NCBI GenBank assembly: GCA_016200445.1
Contig: JACQEQ010000154.1
Coordinates: 1 to 29,098, forward strand
Origin: Gammaproteobacteria bacterium
GTDB taxonomy: Bacteria > Pseudomonadota > Gammaproteobacteria > SG8-11
DNA: 29,098 bases
Direction of reading: 5' to 3'
Part shown: positions 14,626 through 22,370 of the stretch, piece by piece
Numbering within the stretch: position 1 is the first letter of the stretch
Layout: each line of letters begins with the position of its first letter
Notes under the pieces: generated by a model
What the model was told of the DNA's origin: nothing
Databases searched by the model: none
What the model saw: only the letters and a program-made list of their open reading frames with translations
Made by a program: the position numbers and the translations under genes

Positions 14626-15807
14626 TTAATCGCCGAGCAGTTCGCCGAGGGGTTTTAAATCTTCCACCCGGTCGCAGATGGCTTTGATGATCAAAATAAT
14701 CGGCATGCCCAGTAATAATCCCCACACGTCCCACAACCAACCCCAGAACAGCACGCTGATAAAGACCACCAGCGGGCTCATCTGGCTGGCCCGGCCGGTC
14801 AGCCATGGCGTCAGCAAATAGCCTTCGAGACTGGTAATGAGCAGCGAAATACCGGCAACCAGCAACGCCATGCTGAGCGTTCCGAATTGCAGAAATGCCA
14901 CCAGCGAAGTACCGCCGGTGACGATCACCGGACCGAGATACGGGATGGTATTGAAGACGGCAGCGGCGATGCCCCAGATGGCCGCGTGCTCCAGGCCGAC
15001 CCACACGAACGCGAGCCAGGTGACCACGCCGACCAGAATGCTGGTCATGATCTGCACCAGCAGGTAGCGCTGAATTTGCCCGTTAATTTCGTCAAGGACG
15101 CGGAGTGTGACTTTTTTGTTGCTCAGCGACGGGCCGGTGATCTTGACTAATTTCCGCCGGAAGGTATTGCCGGAAACCATTATAAAATAAGCCAGAAACA
15201 ACACCACGCCGAGTTGACCGGCAAAACCGATGGCGCCCTTGGTGCCCATCCACAGGTATTCTTTGATATCCAGTTGCGGTTTCTCGATCTGCACCCGCGT
15301 GACCCCACGCGGTGCGGTGGGTGCCGGGGTACCGGCCTCGCTCGCCGCTTGCTCGATCTGCGTGGCCGCCTGTTGCATTTTCTCCATCGTGCCTTCCGAG
15401 GCATGCCATTCTTTGAGCACGGCCACGCGCAGTTTGTGTGCGGCTTCCGGCAAGGTTTCGATCAGGTTACCGGCCTCGTCGCCCAGCGAATACGCCGCGT
15501 AGCCGGTTCCACCCACGCTGGCAAGTAACAACAGCGCCGCGCCGATCGCGCGCGGGATGTGCCAGGTTTGCAGCAGGTTGACGAGCGGCGACAGCGCATA
15601 GCTGATCATCACGCCCAACATCAGCGGAATGAACACCGCCTTGGCCCAATACAGTGCGAAGATCACCGCGAGTACCGCCAATACCGCAAGCGAAACACTG
15701 CCGACATTGACGGGAATATGCAGTTCCGACGGAGCCAGCTGCGGTTCCGATAGGTCTACCCATTTACCACGGGTCACTTGTGCCCAGCGTGCGGATTTAT
15801 TTTTCAT
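14626..15807 (-). CDS. AI-2E family transporter (PerM-like membrane protein)
   Basis: The 393-residue product is a multi-pass inner-membrane protein. Hydrophobic pairs lie around residues 33-60 and 85-105. A soluble stretch follows (about 110-190) with a helical EKMQQAATQIEQAASEAG part, then a cluster of five or so C-terminal helices with family motifs GLEHAAIWGIAAAVFNTIPY, GPVIV and GWLWDVWGLLLGMPI. The family includes exporters of autoinducer-2 and also Na+/H+ antiporters, so the substrate is unknown. It converges with oleate hydratase, with only 18 bases between the two stops. The start at 15807 is the first ATG of the frame. Confidence 0.9.
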   Translation of the reverse strand: MKNKSARWAQVTRGKWVDLSEPQLAPSELHIPVNVGSVSLAVLAVLAVIFALYWAKAVFIPLMLGVMISYALSPLVNLLQTWHIPRAIGAALLLLASVGGTGYAAYSLGDEAGNLIETLPEAAHKLRVAVLKEWHASEGTMEKMQQAATQIEQAASEAGTPAPTAPRGVTRVQIEKPQLDIKEYLWMGTKGAIGFAGQLGVVLFLAYFIMVSGNTFRRKLVKITGPSLSNKKVTLRVLDEINGQIQRYLLVQIMTSILVGVVTWLAFVWVGLEHAAIWGIAAAVFNTIPYLGPVIVTGGTSLVAFLQFGTLSMALLVAGISLLITSLEGYLLTPWLTGRASQMSPLVVFISVLFWGWLWDVWGLLLGMPIILIIKAICDRVEDLKPLGELLGD

Positions 15808-15903
15808 TTTGTATCAGTAATCCCGATCAAGCACAGCCTCACCAGGAATAATTGGCGTTTTGAATTACTTCCCGGCGGCCAAGGGCGCTACCTTAACGAA
15901 GGA

Positions 15904-16040
15904 TTCACCGCAAAGAACAGTTTTATTTTGTGGGAGCGGTTTTTAACCGCGACCTGTTTCAGGGTTCAAGCAGGTCGCGGTTAAAAACCGCTCCCACCAT
16001 GCTTCTCATGGTTTGCTTTTCTTTGCGCCTTTGCGGTGAA
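15904..16040. repeat. Nested palindromic repeat (REP-like pair inside outer inverted repeats)
   Basis: A perfect 27-bp inverted repeat, 15930-15956 and 15971-15997, starts GTGGGAGCGG and surrounds a 14-base centre. Each arm holds its own hairpin, GCGGTT-TTT-AACCGC. This is the plan of REP/BIME elements seen in gamma- and betaproteobacteria. It sits inside an outer inverted repeat: TTCACCGCAAAG at 15904-15915 and CTTTGCGGTGAA at 16029-16040. The whole looks like a small non-autonomous element, or a REP pair in an older repeat. It lies between the starts of nothing and the end of the 16099 gene, in the 291-base gap after the AI-2E gene start, where no other feature is seen. Confidence 0.8.
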
Positions 16041-16098
16041 CTTGCATGCTTAGGGTAGTGCCATTGCTCCTGGCGGCCAATTCCAAGCGCGGCACGGG

Positions 16099-19059
16099 TC
16101 AGCGTCGCAGCATATATTCAAACTTGCCTGCACCGATAGTCACATCGTGCGCGGACATCGACATTAAATTTGCCGGTCCGGCGTCGTGCGCCAACGAAAT
16201 GAGCGCACCGCGTTCGACCGTCCACGCTAAAGTTTTATCGTAGTAGTGCGGGACATAACTCAGAAACGTGGCGGGATCGGCAACGTCAAGATCGTTGTGC
16301 AGCGTCAGCGTCGGCGTGGTGACGAGTTTGCGGACGGCGATGTGATGCCCCGCAGGAATGGTAAACCAGCCGCCGGTTGCAGCGATGGCCGCGCCCGCGT
16401 CAATGTCGAACACTGTAAAGCCGGTGGTTGAGAAACTCATTTGATCTAACCTGAGTGTCAGGAGGTTCTTTGGGTAGCCGCTGACGGACGCATTCAGGTA
16501 GGCGGTACGCTGCTGGAAGAAACTTACGTCTGGGCATGTGCTTACCGAGCCGTCGAGCAGATTAGTGTGTTTCCAGTTCCTGATTTTCGCGGGTCGCGAG
16601 AACTGATTTTTGTCTACGATATAGTCCGATTCGAAGGCCAGAGTATCGTCTGGTAGTTTCTCTTCTCGAACTAGAAATTGATTGTCAAAATCCGGTACGT
16701 CCGTCCAGCCGGAGGGCGCAGGAGGCAGCGGCACGTTGTCGCTGAGGGTGGGAAACTCCACGCCCGGGGTCGGCGCAGGCGGTGATTTTGCAACCCAGCT
16801 GGTGCCGTCGTAATTTAAAATTGAAGTAACATTCTGCCAACTGCTATTACTGGGGCACTCGTTCAATACCAGTGCATTCAAGATTTGTCCGACTTGCCAT
16901 TCCGTGGCGGCCAGGGTTTGAACGTGATGTTCGCGCACCAGGGTTTCGATCTCGACCTGCGCCCGATGTTGCGCCGTGTCGCTGAGAAAAATGTTGAAAC
17001 TTTTACCGGTGGTATTCGTTAAGTTGTACTCGGTTGCGGCGAACTGCCGGTTGTTAAGATCGGCGCGCCGGTCGAAAGGCGTCGCGGCGAATAACTCGGC
17101 GCCAATATCCTTCAACACCGGCAATGCGAAATTCGTGACCACGAAATCGACCCGGAACGTCAGCTCCAACTGCTGGCTGTTGCCGGCGGCATCCTCTGCC
17201 ACAAGCCGGAGCAACTGTTTATCGCTCGGACTGGATTTCAGCCAATCCGGATCCAAATTTTCAGAAGTGAGTGGAATCAAGAACTCGGTTCCGACGCGTT
17301 TGATCTCATGTGATGGAGCAATCACTGTGCCGTTGCGCTCGTAAGTCATGCGCACTATAAGCTGCGCCGCAGTGCTGGCGACGCCGTCGGTGATCGGGTC
17401 GGACACCTGCAGTGCAAAATACGGGATGCTATTGCTGTCGAGCTCGACACGCCGAATCGGGATGCCGTTGAGTTCGGTGCGATCGGTCGGGATAAACAAT
17501 GCCTGCGTGTCGTTGCTGTCGCTGAGCCGGCCTTCGCTGTAGTTGCCGCCGCCGGTCGAAAACCGCGCCGTGCTGTGCCCGGCACGGGTATCGAAACTGG
17601 GCGGTGTGACATCCAGATCAATCGTGAAAGCGTATTGCTCGGTATGGCCTAATTGATCGGCCAGTTGCATCGTCACGACGTTATGTCCGGGAGTTAACGC
17701 GAGCTGCGCGTGCCAGGTCGTGTCATTGTCGATCACGGCGGCCTGGTTCTGCACGGCGAGCGACGCGAGCACAGCGCCGTTGAGCCCATACGTGCCACTC
17801 ACGGCGTAGGCGGCTTTATTGGTAATCAGCGGCGACGCGAGCGTGACGAAAAAGTTATCGAAATACAGCGCGAACTCTTGCGTGGCTTGATTGCCGAGCG
17901 CGTCGGTGGCGTGCACCTGGAGCGTGTGAGCGCCTTCGGCATACTGCGCGGTATCAATCGTCATGTTCGGATGAGCGGGGTCTTGTACCTCGCCCAGGAC
18001 GGTGTCATCTAACACATAGGCCACCTTGTTTGCCGGGATGATAGCGTCGATTGCGACCTTGAAGTCGAGCAGGCCGCGTTGGGCCGTCGATTGCGGGGTG
18101 ACTGTGATGGGCACGATGACCGGTGCCGTCACCAACGGCGGCAGCAGGTCCGCGCCGCCGAACAGTGCATGGCGGCTGTTTGCGAATGATTGCGCGCTAC
18201 CTAACAAGTCATTGAACACCAATCCGGTTTTGTTGATGGGCAGGAGCGTCGTTGCGAGCAGATGCTGGGCCAGCGCCATGCGATAGAGGTTGGCATCGAG
18301 CGCTACCGTGCCATAGGCAAGACTCATCGCGGTTGCGTCCTGATTCCTACCCATCCCATCCAGTTTGCCGTCGACGCGCACATCGTCGAACCACACTTGG
18401 CTCAGTCCAATCGAGTTGAAGATCTGATGCGGCGGCGTTCCGTTCTGCGCACCGATCCACTGGGTCAGATTGGAAAGCGCCGTCAAAAAGAACCCGTAGC
18501 GTGTCGCGTCCGTCAGCAACGCCGGTGTTGTAGGCGTCTCGCTGACCAAGAGCGGAGAAGTTGTAGCGATGTCGAGGTTGAACGCGGTGGACACGTCTTG
18601 TTGCGCTGCAGCGATGGCGTCGCGTACCGGCACGCCCTGAGTGATTTTATAAACGGCGAGTCCCGTCGCAAGATGCGTAAGCGGTGTTACCGCGCTGGTG
18701 CTTGTGGTTCCCGATTCATACCAGACAAGCGCGCTGAGCCGCTGGCCATCGGCAAGCGCAACCTCGATGCCGCTGGCGGCTTCGGTATAACGACCCGTGG
18801 CAATTTCAACCAGAACCGGCTGACTCGCAGCGCGCAGCGGCACGGCATAGCGGCCGTCCGACGCCAGCTCGGCGCCACCTAATTTCTCGCCGCGCGTGCC
18901 GTCTTGAAACGCGTAGATGCCAACATTCCCGGCAGTAAAATTCCCGGCGGCGATACGACCGCCGATACTGCCTTCCGGACGCGGCTCAGGCACTTTATTG
19001 CCGTCGCTGCACGCGGTTATCAACAGCAGCAAGAACAGCACAGCGGCGTGTTTAAGCAT
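16099..19059 (-). CDS. Large Ig-like-domain lipoprotein, 986 residues, function unknown
   Basis: The product starts MLKHAAVLFLLLLITACS, a lipoprotein signal with Cys17. The N-terminal part (about 28-120) resembles carboxypeptidase-regulatory-like beta-sandwich repeats (GSIGGRIAAG, VGIYAF, DGRYAVPL) and is followed by a helical segment beginning VTPLTHLATGLAVYKI. From about 330 on it is beta-rich and Ig-like, with units such as YAEGAHTLQVHATDALGNQ and LTPGHNVVTMQLADQLGH, the pattern of bacterial surface proteins. The final 300 residues match nothing I know. A GAGAGGGA ribosome binding site precedes the ATG. It is the third gene of an operon with an outer-membrane barrel and a secretion-type ATPase, so surface display with their help is a reasonable inference. 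Confidence 0.85.
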   Translation of the reverse strand: MLKHAAVLFLLLLITACSDGNKVPEPRPEGSIGGRIAAGNFTAGNVGIYAFQDGTRGEKLGGAELASDGRYAVPLRAASQPVLVEIATGRYTEAASGIEVALADGQRLSALVWYESGTTSTSAVTPLTHLATGLAVYKITQGVPVRDAIAAAQQDVSTAFNLDIATTSPLLVSETPTTPALLTDATRYGFFLTALSNLTQWIGAQNGTPPHQIFNSIGLSQVWFDDVRVDGKLDGMGRNQDATAMSLAYGTVALDANLYRMALAQHLLATTLLPINKTGLVFNDLLGSAQSFANSRHALFGGADLLPPLVTAPVIVPITVTPQSTAQRGLLDFKVAIDAIIPANKVAYVLDDTVLGEVQDPAHPNMTIDTAQYAEGAHTLQVHATDALGNQATQEFALYFDNFFVTLASPLITNKAAYAVSGTYGLNGAVLASLAVQNQAAVIDNDTTWHAQLALTPGHNVVTMQLADQLGHTEQYAFTIDLDVTPPSFDTRAGHSTARFSTGGGNYSEGRLSDSNDTQALFIPTDRTELNGIPIRRVELDSNSIPYFALQVSDPITDGVASTAAQLIVRMTYERNGTVIAPSHEIKRVGTEFLIPLTSENLDPDWLKSSPSDKQLLRLVAEDAAGNSQQLELTFRVDFVVTNFALPVLKDIGAELFAATPFDRRADLNNRQFAATEYNLTNTTGKSFNIFLSDTAQHRAQVEIETLVREHHVQTLAATEWQVGQILNALVLNECPSNSSWQNVTSILNYDGTSWVAKSPPAPTPGVEFPTLSDNVPLPPAPSGWTDVPDFDNQFLVREEKLPDDTLAFESDYIVDKNQFSRPAKIRNWKHTNLLDGSVSTCPDVSFFQQRTAYLNASVSGYPKNLLTLRLDQMSFSTTGFTVFDIDAGAAIAATGGWFTIPAGHHIAVRKLVTTPTLTLHNDLDVADPATFLSYVPHYYDKTLAWTVERGALISLAHDAGPANLMSMSAHDVTIGAGKFEYMLRR

Positions 19060-19136
19060 GGTGAAATCCCTCTCGATGTGTCAGGCGGCGGCGTTCAACC
19101 AGATTCAACGTCGTGAGCGGCCGCCGTGTGAGTGCT

Positions 19137-19784
19137 TCAATAACGGTAAAGAAGTGACGCCCATAGTGTGGTTTCGCGCAGCTTGTCGTTGACGGACAGC
19201 AACTGCTCCAACTGCATACCGGCGTGCATTGCCCGGCCAAACGACCATTCTGTAGCCGCGTTGAGCACCACGCCGCTACTCAGCGTGCTGCGCGCTGCGA
19301 ACCGTTCCGCAAGATAACCGTCCGAATCCACGCGGAATTGTTTGGAATAATTGTTTTGTGTAATGTCAAGACCGAAGCCCAGCCAAGGCGAAAACGACTC
19401 GGTCACACGGAAGCTGTTCTGCACCGACAGACGCGCGCCGTACGAGGTGAGATGTGCGCCGGTCTTATTTACCCCCGCATCGAAATCCGCCTGCTGGTAA
19501 CGCAGCGCCGCCCAATAGCGCGTTCCGGCCAGAAACCAATCGGTGTAGATCAAACTCTGCACCGCAGACCACGTCTTATTCGGCGCGCTGCGTGCTGCGT
19601 CGATAGAAATATAAGCCGGTCCCGCCGAATAGCCGATGCGCGCCGTGTTATCGGGCAAGCCGAGCGTGCCGGCCTGCGCAACGCCTGCAAGCGCGGCAGT
19701 CCAGAATGCAAGCATCGACAGCCGCAGGCCACGGTAAAATGCGCTAGACCGCTGTAGTGGCGTGTTAGCGCGCGGCATATTCAT
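19137..19784 (-). CDS. Putative outer-membrane beta-barrel protein
   Basis: The 215-residue product has a signal peptide cleaved near AGVAQA-G (about residue 38). Alternating hydrophobic/polar strands follow, such as YWAALRYQQADF, LTSYGARLSVQNSF and SPWLGFGLDITQNNYS, and the protein ends in LWASLLYRY. A C-terminal aromatic residue is the usual signal for barrel assembly. About eight strands would fit the length. The start overlaps the 3' end of the ATPase gene by 20 bases, implying translational coupling; the third codon (ATG at 19778) is an alternative. No specific family or substrate is recognised. Confidence 0.75.
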   Translation of the reverse strand: MNMPRANTPLQRSSAFYRGLRLSMLAFWTAALAGVAQAGTLGLPDNTARIGYSAGPAYISIDAARSAPNKTWSAVQSLIYTDWFLAGTRYWAALRYQQADFDAGVNKTGAHLTSYGARLSVQNSFRVTESFSPWLGFGLDITQNNYSKQFRVDSDGYLAERFAARSTLSSGVVLNAATEWSFGRAMHAGMQLEQLLSVNDKLRETTLWASLLYRY

Positions 19785-21990
19785 GGTAGAGCTGCGAGAT
19801 CGTCAAGCCTTCCTGATCCGGTTTGACTACGATTGAAAGTGCGCCGGTATAGGAGCGCGGCACGTGTGCGCCTTTTTCCAGCACGGTGACGACAAAATGC
19901 GCGGCACCGTGGGCCTGGCCTTCGTGAATGTCCCATGCCACATGGTCGATGCCGATTTGTCTGCGGTCGGTTACGTCAAACAACTTCCGGTAGACGCGTA
20001 AAATCTCTCCGCGACCTTGCGCATCGGTGGTGCGTGCGTCCGGCGCGAACAGTGCGGTGAGCTGCGGCACATTTCCAGCCTGATAAGCCGCTTCAAAGCT
20101 GGCCAGCAGCGCCGCTAATTTCGCGCGTTTAAGCGGGCCCACCTTAACAGTCGAGATATCCTCTTGTGCCGGGAAGCGCGCTGAGGCGTCGAGTATTGGC
20201 ATTTCTGCAATAGCCGCAGATTTTGGTAACTCAAGCTTGCCGTTGGCTGCCGGACGATTGACGGCGATGGCGTCATTCCGCACCGGTACCGTGCGCTCTG
20301 CAACGTTAGGCGAAACAACAGGCGCGGTAATTTTTTCCGCAGGGGCAGCGGCGGTCGCTTTTCGCCGCGCGGGTTCAGATCGCACGCGCGCGACTTGCGT
20401 TACTGGGGTTGCCGCACGTGTGGAAGTGTTCTGGACAGAGGATTCGGCGAGATCGGTTGCAGGCATGTCCGGTGGTTGGTCCGCCCAGGGGCTCACCGCC
20501 GTTTCCGGTGCTACTGCGTCGATGGGGTCAGAGACAAACGGTGCAATCGATGCCATGACGTCATCACCGATGTCTGCCGACGGCGGCATGAAGGGGATCA
20601 ATACCTGGCTCTTCTGAGTTGATGGCAGCACCGGTAATAACTCAGATTGTTGCAGATTTGGATCGAGCGTGCCGGGGATATCGGCGGTTGCCGATGACAT
20701 CGTTTGGAGTTGCGCAGAACGGGAGTGCTCTTCCGGCAGCGAGGTCAGTTTCAGCGTGAGAAAGATCGCCGCCGCTGCCGCCGTCGTCGCCACCGTGGCG
20801 ATCCATGCCGGCATTCGACGGCGTGCTTGCCAAGCATGCTGTAGTTGCACCAGGGTTTTATCAGCGGCGATCGGCGCAGCCGGAGAGCAGGTCTCAACAA
20901 TCTCGACCAGCGTCGGAACGTCGTTGCCGTCTTCCTTGGCGGATTCATCCGGGCGGGCGGAGAACATGTTGGCTAGCGGGTCAGGAACCACCGCGTGCGG
21001 CCCGGAGGCCTGCTGCGGATTCGGATGCACAGGCGTGTTAGGTGTGCTTGCGGGTTCCGCTGCGGCGTGCAGCTCCGGTTCTAAATCCGAGTGCGTGGAC
21101 GCGTCGAGAATCGCGCGTGCGCTTAAATGTTCTGCGGCAAGTTCATCCGCACGCAGCTCGTCGCTGGGAACCGGGACATGCATCTCGGCTGTTAATTCTT
21201 CGATGACGGCCTGTAACGTAAGCGCGTCGATGACAGCCAGCTCTTCAAGTGCAGCGTACAGGAGCAGCCGATCACAAAAGGTATTGATACGGCGCGGCAC
21301 GCCGCCGGTGTAGTGGTGCAGTAACTCAAAAGCGGCGTCGGTGAAGTGCGGGTTATCCTGCCAATTCACATGCGTCAGCCGTAACTCGACATACTGCCGC
21401 GTTTCCAAGGTACTTAACGCATGCAGGTGACAGGTCGCGATAACCCGTTGTTGAAACTGTTCCATCTCGGGCAGGCTCAAGCGTTGCAGCAGCGTGGTGT
21501 GACCGAGCAGGAAACACTGCAACGGGGTACTGCCGCCGACCTGGAGGCTCGACAGCATGCGTAATTCCTCGAACGCTGCGTGCGAAAGATCATGTGCTTC
21601 GTCGACCAGCACGAGCACGCGCCCGCCCTGACGAGCTCGCGTTACCAAGTAGTTGCGCAGCAACGCGAGCAGTTCGCCCTTCGGCGCACCGTGGGTTGCA
21701 ATTTTGAGCGAGGCCGCGAGCAGACGCAGAATCTCGTCCCCATCCAGCCGCGAGGTTACGATCTCGACCGTCTCAAGTTGCGGCTGCGGATGCTCGGCCA
21801 CCAAGGCGCGCAGCAACAGGGTTTTTCCCGTGCCGGGATCGCCGGTGATCACGACAAAACCTTCGCCCTGCTCAAGGCCATAGCGCAAGTAGGCCAAGGC
21901 TCGATCATGAACCGGACTATGGAAAAATATCTGCGGGTCCGGATTTAAGCGAAACGGTCTCGCACTGAATCCGTAAAACGAGGTGTACAT
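19765..21990 (-). CDS. GspA/ExeA-type AAA ATPase fused through a membrane helix to an NTF2-like domain
   Basis: The 741-residue product opens MYTSFYGFSARPFRLNPDP, as in ExeA/GspA and the ATPases of PEP-CTERM loci. Numbered from the ATG at 21990, Walker A GDPGTGKT is at 50-57, Walker B VLVLVDEAHD at about 125-134, and the AAA part ends near 270. A long Pro/Ala-rich linker follows, a single transmembrane helix (WIATVATTAAAAAIFLTLKL, about 395-414), a second disordered linker, and a C-terminal domain (about 635-741) resembling NTF2/SnoaL-like folds (LASFEAAYQAGNVPQLTALF and later strands). GspA instead has a peptidoglycan-binding domain outside the membrane. A TTG at 22020 could add ten residues, but AGGAG touches it directly, so the ATG that begins the family is preferred. 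Confidence 0.85.
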   Translation of the reverse strand: MYTSFYGFSARPFRLNPDPQIFFHSPVHDRALAYLRYGLEQGEGFVVITGDPGTGKTLLLRALVAEHPQPQLETVEIVTSRLDGDEILRLLAASLKIATHGAPKGELLALLRNYLVTRARQGGRVLVLVDEAHDLSHAAFEELRMLSSLQVGGSTPLQCFLLGHTTLLQRLSLPEMEQFQQRVIATCHLHALSTLETRQYVELRLTHVNWQDNPHFTDAAFELLHHYTGGVPRRINTFCDRLLLYAALEELAVIDALTLQAVIEELTAEMHVPVPSDELRADELAAEHLSARAILDASTHSDLEPELHAAAEPASTPNTPVHPNPQQASGPHAVVPDPLANMFSARPDESAKEDGNDVPTLVEIVETCSPAAPIAADKTLVQLQHAWQARRRMPAWIATVATTAAAAAIFLTLKLTSLPEEHSRSAQLQTMSSATADIPGTLDPNLQQSELLPVLPSTQKSQVLIPFMPPSADIGDDVMASIAPFVSDPIDAVAPETAVSPWADQPPDMPATDLAESSVQNTSTRAATPVTQVARVRSEPARRKATAAAPAEKITAPVVSPNVAERTVPVRNDAIAVNRPAANGKLELPKSAAIAEMPILDASARFPAQEDISTVKVGPLKRAKLAALLASFEAAYQAGNVPQLTALFAPDARTTDAQGRGEILRVYRKLFDVTDRRQIGIDHVAWDIHEGQAHGAAHFVVTVLEKGAHVPRSYTGALSIVVKPDQEGLTISQLYHEYAAR

Positions 21991-22072
21991 GCGGCTGTCC
22001 GCGTCCTTGTCCTTTGTCAACTCCTAGGATTTTACACCATGAACTCGTTCGGAATACTTAACGAGGCAAGGT

Positions 22073-22113
22073 GAAATATAAACACCGAAATAACCATGCC
22101 ATTCGCTGCGTAC
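22073..22113 (-). promoter_or_regulatory. Shared promoter motif, site 6, proximal to ATPase operon (one base shorter)
   Basis: On the minus strand GTACGCAGCGAATGGCATGG (22113-22094) matches the motif of sites 1-4 with one base missing in the first half and C to T in GAAC. TATTTC lies at 22078-22073, the normal distance from the second half-site, and TATATT (22080-22075) overlaps it. It is about 105 bases before the ATPase ATG, like sites 1-4. Confidence 0.5.
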
Positions 22114-22311
22114 GAAATTAATTTGCGCTCGCAAAAAAATCTTAGCCCATCATGAAACGGACCTGGTTTCGACATTTATATGCAGCCTTGTATCGGCAAC
22201 GCGCAGTTTGGGTGTCCTGTCCAGCGCGCGTGAGTGCATCGTCAGAAGAGTTAACCGCAGGGCCGGTTCGCATGCTTGTCTATGGAAGTTCAAAATCAAG
22301 CTTTGGACGTA

Positions 22312-22353
22312 GTATTAGTCCGTTCGCCCTGGCGCTACCGTTCGTTGGCGTAC
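22312..22353 (-). promoter_or_regulatory. Shared promoter motif, site 5, distal to ATPase operon
   Basis: On the minus strand GTACGCCAACGAACGGTA (22353-22336) matches the motif of sites 1-4 closely. TAATAC occurs at 22317-22312, exactly 36 bases after the motif start. It would give a leader of about 300 bases before the ATPase gene. The rest of the gap 22021-22370 has no convincing gene; a 43-codon minus-strand frame from about 22274 lacks a ribosome binding site. Confidence 0.55.
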
Positions 22354-22370
22354 AGAGAAAATAGCGGGCC

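Noticed and set aside
18159..18167. CGAACAGTG, the second half of the shared promoter motif, inside the large lipoprotein gene
   Set aside because: The first half-site does not match and it lies inside coding sequence on the opposite strand, so it is a chance match.
18262..18882. A 206-codon + strand frame antisense to the large lipoprotein
   Set aside because: Arg/His-rich composition typical of the antisense of a GC-rich gene, without domains or ribosome binding site.
20046..20054. CGAACAGTG inside the ATPase gene
   Set aside because: No GTACGGC-like half-site at the right distance and no downstream gene start.
20669..21313. A 214-codon Ser/Ala/Cys-rich + strand frame antisense to the ATPase
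   Set aside because: Low-complexity shadow of the Pro/Ala-rich linker and AAA region on the other strand.
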